Origin: Mycobacterium cookii
GTDB lineage: Bacteria; Actinomycetota; Actinomycetes; Mycobacteriales; Mycobacteriaceae
Length of the DNA stretch: 64,000 nucleotides
NCBI RefSeq assembly: GCF_010727945.1
Contig: NZ_AP022569.1
Location: forward strand, 62,001 to 126,000
Direction of reading: 5' to 3'
Below the pieces are notes generated by a model that searched no databases, was not told where the DNA came from, and saw only the letters and a program-made list of their open reading frames with translations. A program made the position numbers and the translations under genes. This document shows positions 16,914 to 24,758 of the stretch, one piece after another (the first letter of the stretch is position 1; each line of letters opens with the position of its first letter).

Positions 16914-17629
16914 TTGGTCACGTGCAGCTGCCGGGTTGTGCTGTCGTCCAGCGCGCGGATCTGCTCGGGTTGCAATCGACCGCATAGCCGGTCCCAGTGG
17001 ATCGCGACATCCTCTCCGACGGTCACGTCGGGCAGCGCGCTGTAGCCGTCGACCCAGACGTCGAGCCGGCGCGTGGACGGCTCGGACAGGCGCAGCGTGT
17101 GTCCGTCCCACACCAAGCGACGACACGACACCTCGAGCTCGTCACCGTTGCGGGAAACGACTGTGCCCCAGGTGATTCGGCAATTATCCAGTACGTTCAA
17201 GGGTTGTTCGCCTAGGCCACGACTCAACAGTCGCGACCACGGATAGACGCCGAACACGTGGAAGCAGTGATTGGCCGCGGCTTCGCATGCCAAGTCCGCG
17301 GTGAGGTGCCCCCAGTAGCGGCCGGCTTTGGGGCCGATGATGGCGAGCAGCTCAGCGACGAACTCATCGCGATCGAGCGCGTGGCCGATTCCGCCGCCCA
17401 GCCAGTACGACTCGACGAGCCGGTAGTCCAGCGGGTCGGTGATGCCGGTCATCTTCGCGAGCACTTGCAGGTAGGGCCAGGCGCCGGAAAACTGCGTCGC
17501 GGCGCCGCGCACCTCGTCGACGGAGCCGTCGCGCAACGTCGCTCCGAGCGGTGGACCGCAATAACCCAGCGCGTTGGGCGCATATGCGAAGCGGGCGAAC
17601 ATCTCCGGCCCGCGGTCGACTGGGTCCAA
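16877..17629 (-). CDS. DUF6390-like protein at the end of the hydrogenase operon
   Basis: A 250-residue protein of unknown function, probably cytoplasmic (no signal or membrane helix). Visible features are FARFAYAPNALGYCGPP near the N-terminus, a helical middle (FSGAWPYLQVLAKMTGI) and a beta-rich C-terminal third. I recall relatives as DUF6390, always next to group 1h-type hydrogenase genes, but cannot verify this. It starts at TTG 17629, 3 nt after hypD, and is the last gene of the island. A role in hydrogenase assembly or use is inferred from context only. Its 3' end is antisense to the end of the fur-like gene. Confidence 0.7.
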   Translation of the reverse strand: MDPVDRGPEMFARFAYAPNALGYCGPPLGATLRDGSVDEVRGAATQFSGAWPYLQVLAKMTGITDPLDYRLVESYWLGGGIGHALDRDEFVAELLAIIGPKAGRYWGHLTADLACEAAANHCFHVFGVYPWSRLLSRGLGEQPLNVLDNCRITWGTVVSRNGDELEVSCRRLVWDGHTLRLSEPSTRRLDVWVDGYSALPDVTVGEDVAIHWDRLCGRLQPEQIRALDDSTTRQLHVTNQRLERPVSPSA

Positions 17630-17632
17630 TGG

Positions 17633-18775
17633 TCACGCCTGCCCGGAGGATCCCACCAGCTTCGCGGCGTCGCGGTGCATGCGGCCGAAATTGTAGTACG
17701 CCGCGCATGCTCCCTCGGGCGACACCATGCACGTCCCGATCGGAGTTTCCGGGGTGCACGCGGTACCGAAAACCTTGCATTCCCAAGGCTTCAGAACACC
17801 CTTCAGCACCTCACCGCACTGGCATGCTTTCGGATCGGCGACCCGTACGCCGGGCATCGCGTAGCGCAGCTCGGCGTCGAACTCCGCGAAGTCGTCGTGC
17901 AGCCGCAACGCGCTCTGCGAGATGAAACCGAGCCCGCGCCATTCGAAGTGTGGACGCAGCGCGAAGACCTTGCCCATCAGCGCCAGCGCGGCCGGGTTGC
18001 CGTCCTCGGGAACCACGCGCTTGTACTGGTTCTCCACCTCGCAGCGGCCTTCGCGGATCTGGCGCAGCAGCATGGCAACCGACGCGAGAATGTCGAGCGG
18101 CTCGAACCCGGCCACGACCAACGGCTTTCGGTACACCTCGGGGACGAACCGGTATGGCCGGTTGCCCACCACCGTCGACACGTGTCCCGGGCCGATGAAG
18201 CCGGATAGCCGCAGGTCCGGTGACTCCAGGATGGCCTTGATCGGCGGCACGATCGTGACGTGGTTGCAGAAGACGCTGAAATTGCGCAGACCCAATTCGC
18301 GTGCCCGCACCAGTGTCACCGCCGTCGACGGTGCGGTGGTCTCGAATCCGATCGCGAAGAACACCACGTGCTTATCCGGTTTCTCGACGGCGATCTTGAG
18401 CGCATCCAGCGGCGAATAGACGAACCGCACATCCGCGCCACGCGCTTTGGCGTCGAGCAGGCTGCCGCCGGAGCCTGGGACCCGCATCATGTCGCCGAAG
18501 CAGGTGAAGATCACGTCGGGCTGACGGGCCAGCCACATCGCGTCGTCGATGCGGCCCATCGGAATGACGCAGACCGGGCATCCGGGACCGTGCACCAATT
18601 CGACGTTATCGGGCAGCAGGTGTTCGATGCCGTGCCGGTAGATGGTGTGGGTGTGCCCGCCGCACACCTCCATGAACTTGAAGTGGTCGGGGCCGTTGCC
18701 CGCCAAGTGCGCGATGGCGGTCAGCAGCTTGCGCGCTGCCGCCGGATCGCGGAATTCGTCAACGAATTTCATCAC
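17633..18775 (-). CDS. hypD: Hydrogenase maturation protein HypD
   Basis: HypD carries the Fe(CN)2CO precursor of the [NiFe] site together with HypC. The 380-residue protein shows all family motifs: MEVCGGHTHTI near residue 37, GPGCPVCV (about residues 65-72), FGDMMRVPGSGGSL, and a C-terminal [4Fe-4S] cysteine set in CQCGEVLKG, WECKVFGTAC, GTCMVSPEGACAAYY. The start at 18775 lies 8 nt after the hypC stop. It is immediately followed by the DUF6390-like gene. It requires HypC and HypE, both encoded just upstream in the same operon. Confidence 0.97.
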   Translation of the reverse strand: MMKFVDEFRDPAAARKLLTAIAHLAGNGPDHFKFMEVCGGHTHTIYRHGIEHLLPDNVELVHGPGCPVCVIPMGRIDDAMWLARQPDVIFTCFGDMMRVPGSGGSLLDAKARGADVRFVYSPLDALKIAVEKPDKHVVFFAIGFETTAPSTAVTLVRARELGLRNFSVFCNHVTIVPPIKAILESPDLRLSGFIGPGHVSTVVGNRPYRFVPEVYRKPLVVAGFEPLDILASVAMLLRQIREGRCEVENQYKRVVPEDGNPAALALMGKVFALRPHFEWRGLGFISQSALRLHDDFAEFDAELRYAMPGVRVADPKACQCGEVLKGVLKPWECKVFGTACTPETPIGTCMVSPEGACAAYYNFGRMHRDAAKLVGSSGQA

Positions 18776-18783
18776 CGTCCCCC

Positions 18784-19056
18784 TTAGACGATCGCCGAGG
18801 AGTCGAAGGCTTCCAACTCGGTCGTATAGGCCTCGCCGAGCTTCTTGACGGCGGCCAGAGTCAACAGCGCCTCGGTCTCGTCGATCTTGGCCATCGCGAA
18901 GCCGACATGGACAAGAACCCAGTCGTCGGGCTCGGGCAGGTCGTCTTCCAGCAGTCGCACACTGATCGTCCGCTGCACCCCGCTGACGTCAACCTTCGCC
19001 AAATAGTTTGCCGGATCGGTGATCTCAACGATCCGGCCCGGAATCCCCAGGCACAT
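18784..19056 (-). CDS. hypC: Hydrogenase maturation chaperone HypC (copy 1)
   Basis: A 90-residue OB-fold chaperone that shuttles the iron-cyanide-CO group with HypD and docks on the large-subunit precursor. The essential N-terminal Cys2 is present (MCLGIPG), followed by the conserved VLVHVGFAMAKIDE. The C-terminal extension (about 20 residues after the core) is longer than in copy 2. It lies between hypE and hypD. A second HypC is encoded in front of hypF, so one may serve HypD and the other the large subunit (inference). Confidence 0.96.
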   Translation of the reverse strand: MCLGIPGRIVEITDPANYLAKVDVSGVQRTISVRLLEDDLPEPDDWVLVHVGFAMAKIDETEALLTLAAVKKLGEAYTTELEAFDSSAIV

Positions 19057-19076
19057 CGGTGGTCTCCTCTCTCAGC

Positions 19077-20189
19077 TCAGCAGATTCGCGGTAGTGGGTC
19101 GCCGACGAGCATGTCGACGATTCGGGTGCCGCCGAATCCGGTACGCAACACAACAGTTTCTTCCGGCGCGGCGACGATCTCGCCGACCTCGGCCGCGTCG
19201 GCGCCCAGCGGATGTGACCGCAGCGCGGCCAGGCCGGCCGCCGCTTCGTCGGGTGCGACGACGGCGACGAACTTGCCCTCGTTGGCAACGTAGAGGGGAT
19301 CGATGCCGAGCATCTCGCATGCGCCATTCACCATGGGCTGCACCGGTAACCGCTCCTCGTCGAGTAGCACGCCGAGGCCGCATGACTGAGCCAGTTCGTT
19401 GCAGACCGTTCCGACCCCGCCCCGGGTCGCATCCCGCAGCCAGCGGGTCGACGGCGCGGCCGCCATCAGCAATTCCACCAGCGGGGACAGACTCGCGGTG
19501 TCGGAGTGAATGTCGGCCTCGATGGCGAGGTCACCCCGGGCGAGCATCACCGCCATACCGTGATCGCCCATCGACCCGGACAGCAGGAGCTTGTCGCCGG
19601 CGCGTACCGCCGTCGCGGAAAATGTGCGGTCCGCAGGAATGACACCGGCGCCCGTGGTCGTGATGAATATGCCGTCGGCGGCGCCCCTGGGCACCACCTT
19701 GGTGTCGCCGGTGACGATCTGCACGCCCGCTGCGACCGCGGCGGCGGCCATGTCGGCGGCGATCTGCTTGAGCTCGTCGATCGGAAAACCCTCTTCCAGA
19801 ACGAACGCCGCCGAGATCCATTGGGGCAGTGCACCGGCCATGGCGAGGTCGTTGCAGGTGCCGTGCACGGCGAGCTCTCCCAGCGAACCGCCGGGGAAGC
19901 GCCTGGGCTGCACCACAAATGAATCGGTTGACATCGCCAGTCGCTCACCACCGGGCAGGGTGAGGATTGCGCCGTCGCCGAGCGACTCCAGCAAGGGGTT
20001 GCGGAATGCCTCCAGGAATACCGCGTCCACCAGTGCCGCCGAGGCCTTGCCGCCCGCACCATGCGCCAGCGTGACGTGGTCATCCAGCAACCGGGGACGA
20101 CGCCGGCGGAACACCTCGATCCGCTCGATGACCTCACCCTCGGCGAATTGTGGCCCCGACGAGAGGTATTCACCCGTCGATTTGCTCAT
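19077..20189 (-). CDS. hypE: Hydrogenase maturation protein HypE
   Basis: HypE dehydrates the thiocarboxamide on its own C-terminal cysteine to thiocyanate, giving the cyanide ligands. The 370-residue protein has the PurM/AIR-synthase fold with LAHGAGGKASAALV, the TGDTKVVPRG loop and a C-terminal PRIC with the reactive Cys as last residue. The frame extends upstream, but ATG 20189 overlaps the stop of the SIS gene by 4 nt (ATGA), the pattern seen throughout this operon. Partners HypF, HypC and HypD are all in the island. Confidence 0.96.
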   Translation of the reverse strand: MSKSTGEYLSSGPQFAEGEVIERIEVFRRRRPRLLDDHVTLAHGAGGKASAALVDAVFLEAFRNPLLESLGDGAILTLPGGERLAMSTDSFVVQPRRFPGGSLGELAVHGTCNDLAMAGALPQWISAAFVLEEGFPIDELKQIAADMAAAAVAAGVQIVTGDTKVVPRGAADGIFITTTGAGVIPADRTFSATAVRAGDKLLLSGSMGDHGMAVMLARGDLAIEADIHSDTASLSPLVELLMAAAPSTRWLRDATRGGVGTVCNELAQSCGLGVLLDEERLPVQPMVNGACEMLGIDPLYVANEGKFVAVVAPDEAAAGLAALRSHPLGADAAEVGEIVAAPEETVVLRTGFGGTRIVDMLVGDPLPRIC

Positions 20190-20854
20190 ACGACCCCCAC
20201 ACCTTGAGCGGCAACGCGGTCTTGAGTGGCCAGCCACAGCTGGTAACTCAGCAGCGCCTGCGATTCCTGAATACGATGCACGCTCTGCGAGCGAACCACG
20301 AAGCAGACGTCCACATCGGCGTTGTCCGCGAAGGCACCACCGTCGTAGCCGGCGAAACCGATGGTGTACAAACCGCGCCGGCGCGCCTCGGCCAGTGCGG
20401 CGAGCAGGTTGGACGAGTTGCCACTGGTGGACATTGCGATCGCGATGTCACCGGCCTTCGCGCGGGCGATCAACTGGCGGGCGAACACCAGGTCGAAGCC
20501 GACGTCGTTGCCCAGTGCGGTGACGATCGCCTGATCGGCCGACAATGACCATGCGGGTAGCGGCTTTCCGGTCGGCGGGCGGGAGAACAAGGCGGCCAAC
20601 GTCGCGGAATCGGTGCAGCTGCCACCGTTTCCGAAGGTGAACAGTCGGCCTCCGGCCGCGAAGCGGGCGGCCAGCTGCGCGGCGGCCTCCTCCAGCAGCG
20701 CGGCGTTCGCGTCGAGCGTGCTGCGCCGCAGCGCCAGGCTTTCGGCGGCCTTCGCCTGCGCCGACGCGGCGAGATCGGCAAGCAGCGACTCCGGATTCTC
20801 CTGCTGCGCATCGATGAACGGATACAGGAAGTTAGTCGGCTCGTCTTGACTCAT
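20186..20854 (-). CDS. SIS-domain protein, sedoheptulose-7-phosphate isomerase (GmhA)-like
   Basis: A 222-residue sugar-phosphate-isomerase-fold protein. The GmhA-type motifs are FTFGNGGSCTDSATLAALF (residues about 72-90), AIVTALGNDVGFD and AMSTSGNSSNLLAAL. Phosphoheptose isomerase makes precursors of heptose, but no other heptose gene is nearby. The gene is embedded between hypE and the SIS-HypC fusion with ATGA overlaps on both sides. Such GmhA-like genes recur in actinobacterial group 1h hydrogenase clusters (recalled). A role in hydrogenase maturation, for example making or guarding a small-molecule ligand, is a guess. Confidence 0.85.
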   Translation of the reverse strand: MSQDEPTNFLYPFIDAQQENPESLLADLAASAQAKAAESLALRRSTLDANAALLEEAAAQLAARFAAGGRLFTFGNGGSCTDSATLAALFSRPPTGKPLPAWSLSADQAIVTALGNDVGFDLVFARQLIARAKAGDIAIAMSTSGNSSNLLAALAEARRRGLYTIGFAGYDGGAFADNADVDVCFVVRSQSVHRIQESQALLSYQLWLATQDRVAAQGVGVV

Positions 20855-21567
20855 TTGTCCCCCTCGACCCGGCTGATCGCCGTCCCGGCGTGCACAACGA
20901 CCAACTCGCCCGCACCGACCGGCTCGACCAGTGTCGTCACCACGTCCTCGAGGCCTCGCGCGGTGCGCACCACGGCCGTCCCGTCGGCCGACGCCGTCAC
21001 CACCTCACCAAGGCGTCCCTCGTCGCTACATGTGACGCACACGTCCTCGGTGCACTGCGGCGTCGTGAGCAACCCGGAGTGTTCGAAACACACATGGGTG
21101 AGCTCCCACAGCAGGTGATAGAACAGCACGAAGCCACCCGTCGCCGGTACCCGCGGATCGGGATCGTCCAGCCACAGAACGTGATCGGCCATGCCGGCAT
21201 CGGGCCGCTCTCCGCTGCCGATCCAGATCGTGGTGGCCCCCCATGCCGGGCTGCGGCGCATCACCGAACGCACCTGCGCGTCGTCCGCGCCGGACACCGC
21301 GACAACGATGTCGCCGGGCCGCACCGACACCCGCACTAGATCCACGAGCTCGGGTCCGGTCAACGCGACGGCCGGCAACGCGCGCTTTCCCATGATGACC
21401 GGATGCACGAACTCCACCGCGATGTGCTGTGCATGCGGCTCCCACGACGGCGCGATAGACCACATCGTCGCGCCCGCCGCGAACCGCTTGGCCAATGTGA
21501 ACGCCGCCCCGGCCAGATCAGCGGCCAGTTCGGTGTCGAGGCCGCGATCGATCGCAGTGGACGTCAT
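20851..21567 (-). CDS. SIS-like / HypC-like fusion protein (annotated elsewhere as HupF-type)
   Basis: A 238-residue protein with two parts. Residues 1-165 resemble a degenerate SIS domain: DIVVAVSGADDAQVRSVMRR aligns with the phosphosugar loop of the neighbouring isomerase-like protein. Residues 177-238 look like HypC: CVTCSDEGRLGEVV, then a beta core ending GELVVVHAGTAISRVE, matching the HypC ending VLVHVGFAMAKID. The HypC catalytic cysteine cannot be N-terminal here. It would be C177 or C180 at the domain junction. It overlaps hypF and the SIS gene by 4 nt each. The domain reading is mine and the function is unknown. Confidence 0.75.
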   Translation of the reverse strand: MTSTAIDRGLDTELAADLAGAAFTLAKRFAAGATMWSIAPSWEPHAQHIAVEFVHPVIMGKRALPAVALTGPELVDLVRVSVRPGDIVVAVSGADDAQVRSVMRRSPAWGATTIWIGSGERPDAGMADHVLWLDDPDPRVPATGGFVLFYHLLWELTHVCFEHSGLLTTPQCTEDVCVTCSDEGRLGEVVTASADGTAVVRTARGLEDVVTTLVEPVGAGELVVVHAGTAISRVEGDK

Positions 21568-23900
21568 GATGACGCGACCTCGTCCAGTGCGGTGAGCAGG
21601 GAGATGGTGGCCTGACCCAGCGCCAGCCCGCCGTCGTTGGGCGGGACCGTCTGATGCGTGAGTACCTCGAATCCGGCCTGCTGCAACCGTTGTCGGCAGC
21701 CCTGCAGCAGGAGAACGTTTTGGAACACCCCGCCGGTCAGCCCCACCAGCCGCACCGGCCCGGCGACCAGCGCGACGACCTCCGCGACGGCGATCGTGAC
21801 GGCACGGTGGAATTCAGCCGCCAGCAGTGCCGGTCGCACACCGGCACGCAGGGCCGACACCATCGTGCGCACCATGCCGGTGGGGTCGATCATCCCGTCG
21901 CCGTGTACCGCTAGTCGCAGCTGCGGTCCGCCCGCGTCGCCGACCGAGTCGGCCAGCGCCTCGAGCTCGATGGCGGCCTGGCCTTCGTAGTCGATCCGAT
22001 GCCGCACGCCCAGTAGCGACGCGACGGCGTCGAACAGGCGGCCCATGCTGGAGCACGGCACGCAGCCGACGTTATTGTCCAATTGTGAACGGGTGAGCTG
22101 CAATTCGGCGGATGTGGCCCCGGCAACCGGGGGCAGATCCGGTGTCCAGTCGACGTCGGCCAACCGCAATTGGGCCAGCGCCATCCGCCACGGATTGCGC
22201 ACGGCGGCATCGCCACCCGGGAGCGGTGCCGGTAACAGATGTCCGACTCGCGCGAAACGGTGGCTTTCGGGCCCGAGTCGGAGGATCTCGCCGCCCCAGA
22301 TCGTGTGATCGCAGCCGTAGCCGGTGCCGTCGAACGCGACCCCGATGATCGGCTCACCGATGCGTCCGTGTTCGGCCAGCAGTGACACCACGTGAGCGTG
22401 GTGATGCTGAATCAGGTCGAGTGGCCGATCGCCGGCGTGGCGCTCGGCCCAGCTGCGGGTGTGATATCCGGGATGAAGGTCTGCGGCCAATCGTGCCGGC
22501 TGCTGCCGGATTTCGCTGAGCTGGTCGACCGCACGCTCGAACGCCTGCAAAGTCTCCAGCGTCGCCATGTCGCCGACGTGGCCGGACATGTAGGCCCGTG
22601 CACCGTCGGTGAGACAGAAGGTGTTCTTCAGTTCGCCGCCGACGGCCAGCACCGACGGCCCGTCGCAGTCGAGGGCTACCGGCAGCGGCGCGTAGCCGCG
22701 GGATCGGCGGATCGGCAGTTCGCGGCTGTCAACGACACGCACGACCGAGTCGTCGCAGGGCACGTGGATCGGCCGGTCGTGGTCGAGGACGGCATCGCAC
22801 AAGGGTGGAAGTCTCTGCGCGGCATCGTCTTCGGTGAAGCAGATGGGCTCATCGGAGCGGTTGGCGCTGGTCAGCACGACCGCGTCGGGAATCGGGGCGT
22901 CGATGTGCGGGACAGCGGCGAGCAAGAGGTGATGGATCGGCGAGTACGGCAACATCAGACCGATCAGCGGGTTGCCGGGCGCGACGGCGTCGGCGATCGG
23001 CGCGTCGTGACGGCGCCGCAGCAACACGATCGGCCGGGCCGCACTCGACAACACCGCGGCTTCAGTCTCATCAATATCCGCGTAGCGCCGCGCGACCGCG
23101 AGATCGCGCACCAGCACGGCGAACGGCTTGGCGCCCCGCGCTTTTCGTGCGCGCAGCGCTCCGACCGCCGCATCGTCGTGGACTCCACAGGCCAGGTGAT
23201 AGCCGCCGATACCCTTGATCGCGACGACCGCGCCTGCTGCCAGCGCGCGTTGGGTGGCACCGATCGCGGCGTCGGATCCGTCGACGCGTCCGGCCCCCGT
23301 GGTGAACCACAGCGACGGTCCGCAGTCCGGGCAGGCGATCGGCTGCGCGTGAAAACGGCGGTTGACCGGGTCGCGGTATTCGGTGGCGCACCGCTCGCAC
23401 ATGGTGAATGTCGACATGGTGGTCGTCGGACGGTCGTAGGGCAAGGCTCGGATGATGGTGAACCGCGGACCGCAGTTGGTGCACGTCACAAACGGGTGCC
23501 GGTGGCGGCGGTCGCCGGGGTCGAACAACTCGGCAACGCAGTCGTCACACACGGCGATGTCGGGTGGAATCGGGGTGGTGGCGCCGCCGGCCGTGGTGCT
23601 CTCCACGATACGAAAGGTGCTGTCGGAGCCGCGATCGGCGGCGACATCGACGGCAGAGACAGCACCGACCGCTGCCAACGGCGGTGCCTCGGCGCGCAGT
23701 CGTCGTACGAATTCGTCGACGCGTGCGCTTGGTCCCTGCACTTCGAGAAAGACCGCGCCCGAGTCGTTGCCGACGAAGCCGCCGAGCCCGAGCTCGGTGG
23801 CGAGCCGGTGCACGAACGGACGAAAACCCACCCCTTGAACAACACCGGTTACTTTGCAATGCTTTCGCACGGAATCGAATTGGACCAGCGTGTCAGTCAT
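21564..23900 (-). CDS. hypF: Carbamoyltransferase HypF
   Basis: HypF makes the carbamoyl group that becomes the CN ligands, transferring it to HypE. At 778 residues it has full length. Domains in order are an acylphosphatase domain (VTGVVQGVGFRPFVHRLA), two zinc-finger pairs (CDDC ... CTNCGPRFTI; CERC ... CPDCGP), a YrdC-like domain (KGIGGYHLACGVHDD) and a Kae1-like carbamoyltransferase domain (QHHHAHVVSLLAEHG; LTGGVFQN). The N-terminus overlaps hypC copy 2 by 8 nt and the C-terminus overlaps the SIS/HypC fusion gene by 4 nt. Confidence 0.97.
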   Translation of the reverse strand: MTDTLVQFDSVRKHCKVTGVVQGVGFRPFVHRLATELGLGGFVGNDSGAVFLEVQGPSARVDEFVRRLRAEAPPLAAVGAVSAVDVAADRGSDSTFRIVESTTAGGATTPIPPDIAVCDDCVAELFDPGDRRHRHPFVTCTNCGPRFTIIRALPYDRPTTTMSTFTMCERCATEYRDPVNRRFHAQPIACPDCGPSLWFTTGAGRVDGSDAAIGATQRALAAGAVVAIKGIGGYHLACGVHDDAAVGALRARKARGAKPFAVLVRDLAVARRYADIDETEAAVLSSAARPIVLLRRRHDAPIADAVAPGNPLIGLMLPYSPIHHLLLAAVPHIDAPIPDAVVLTSANRSDEPICFTEDDAAQRLPPLCDAVLDHDRPIHVPCDDSVVRVVDSRELPIRRSRGYAPLPVALDCDGPSVLAVGGELKNTFCLTDGARAYMSGHVGDMATLETLQAFERAVDQLSEIRQQPARLAADLHPGYHTRSWAERHAGDRPLDLIQHHHAHVVSLLAEHGRIGEPIIGVAFDGTGYGCDHTIWGGEILRLGPESHRFARVGHLLPAPLPGGDAAVRNPWRMALAQLRLADVDWTPDLPPVAGATSAELQLTRSQLDNNVGCVPCSSMGRLFDAVASLLGVRHRIDYEGQAAIELEALADSVGDAGGPQLRLAVHGDGMIDPTGMVRTMVSALRAGVRPALLAAEFHRAVTIAVAEVVALVAGPVRLVGLTGGVFQNVLLLQGCRQRLQQAGFEVLTHQTVPPNDGGLALGQATISLLTALDEVASS

Positions 23901-24138
23901 CGTCGCGACCCGAACCCATCAACTCCAGACCGGCCATCGCTTCCTCGGCACCGGCTCGGTCTGTCTTGTCGACGACGAAACCCATGTGGATGATCACCCA
24001 GTCACCGGGTGCGAACGTTTCCTCGGGCAGCATGCCGACATTGACTTTGCGCTGCTGCCCGGCGACGTCGACGAGCGCGAGTTGCCCTTCGTAGCCCTCC
24101 ACCATCTCGACGACTTGGCCGGGTATGCCCAGACACAT
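23893..24138 (-). CDS. hypC: Hydrogenase maturation chaperone HypC (copy 2)
   Basis: An 81-residue HypC with the N-terminal MCLGIPGQVVE (Cys2) and the core VIIHMGFVVDKTD. It differs from copy 1 by having a shorter C-terminus with an acidic GSGRDDD end. It is encoded 3 nt after the endopeptidase gene and overlaps hypF by 8 nt. Two HypC-type proteins in one cluster can specialise, as with HypC/HybG in enterobacteria (family knowledge). Which one binds HhyL cannot be told from the sequence. Confidence 0.95.
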   Translation of the reverse strand: MCLGIPGQVVEMVEGYEGQLALVDVAGQQRKVNVGMLPEETFAPGDWVIIHMGFVVDKTDRAGAEEAMAGLELMGSGRDDD

Positions 24139-24141
24139 GGT

Positions 24142-24630
24142 TCAGCCCTGCCGTTCGACCGCTGGCGATCGTGACCGCAAGCCCGCGATGACCTCCGTGA
24201 CCGCGTGGACGGCCCGTGGCACGGCGCGCGCGACGGCCTCGGTGAGTCCGATGTCCTCGTCGACGCTGCCGGCCTCGCAGCCGACGACCACCGTGTAGGG
24301 CGGTGTGCCACCCAGTGCCCGCAGGCTGGCGAACACCGCGGCGGGGTCCATGCTGTGACAGTCCAGAGTGGCAGTCGTCGAATCTGATTCGTGGTCGGCC
24401 TCGAAAATGTGCAGTGCGCCCGGGTTGCCCCGGCTGGGTATGGCGTCGACGATGACCAGCGCGTCCCAGTCGTCGAGCAAGTCGTAAGCCAGATGCATGC
24501 CCGCAATGCCGTAGTCGACAACCCGCACGCCCGAATTGTCCTGCTGGACCGGGACGTGCCGGACCACCTCGGAGCCGAACCCGTCGTCGCCGAGGAAGAT
24601 ATTGCCGATGCCGGCTACCAGGATGCGCAC
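24142..24630 (-). CDS. Hydrogenase maturation endopeptidase (HyaD/HybD family)
   Basis: A 162-residue nickel-sensing peptidase that trims the C-terminal tail of the large subunit after metal insertion. The family features are an N-terminal GIGNIFLGDDGFGSEV, the second acidic site near VDYGIAGM/VIVDAI and the His in LDCHSMDP. The residues for probing nickel (D/E, D, H) are thus present. The long upstream frame is antisense-like, and GTG 24630 lies 8 nt after the stop of the 39-residue membrane protein gene. Its substrate is presumably HhyL, whose tail after DPCxxCxxH is 22 residues. Confidence 0.93.
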   Translation of the reverse strand: MRILVAGIGNIFLGDDGFGSEVVRHVPVQQDNSGVRVVDYGIAGMHLAYDLLDDWDALVIVDAIPSRGNPGALHIFEADHESDSTTATLDCHSMDPAAVFASLRALGGTPPYTVVVGCEAGSVDEDIGLTEAVARAVPRAVHAVTEVIAGLRSRSPAVERQG

Positions 24631-24638
24631 TGGCGCCG

Positions 24639-24758
24639 TTACATGTGCCGGATCTTGAGATACCGCCGTGCATCTGGGAGGGATATCAGCCCTACCACGA
24701 CTCCGGCCAGTGTGATCATCGCCAAGATGCCGATGAACACCCATCCTACGACCTCCAT
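24639..24758 (-). CDS. 39-residue single-span membrane protein in the hydrogenase operon (DUF6893-like)
   Basis: A tiny gene with a strong ribosome site (AGAAGGGAG, 6 nt before ATG 24758). The peptide begins MEVVGWVFIGILAMITLAG, continues through a hydrophobic helix to about residue 27, and ends with a basic, conserved-looking tail LPDARRYLKIRHM. One membrane span with a cytoplasmic basic tail is expected. I recall similar small proteins as DUF6893 beside actinobacterial hydrogenase genes. It overlaps the 447-residue gene by 13 nt. It could anchor the soluble hydrogenase or its electron carrier at the membrane (inference). Confidence 0.75.
   Translation of the reverse strand: MEVVGWVFIGILAMITLAGVVVGLISLPDARRYLKIRHM

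Noticed and set aside
22392..23993. 533-codon plus-strand frame opposite hypF
   Set aside because: Antisense shadow with no recognisable domain.
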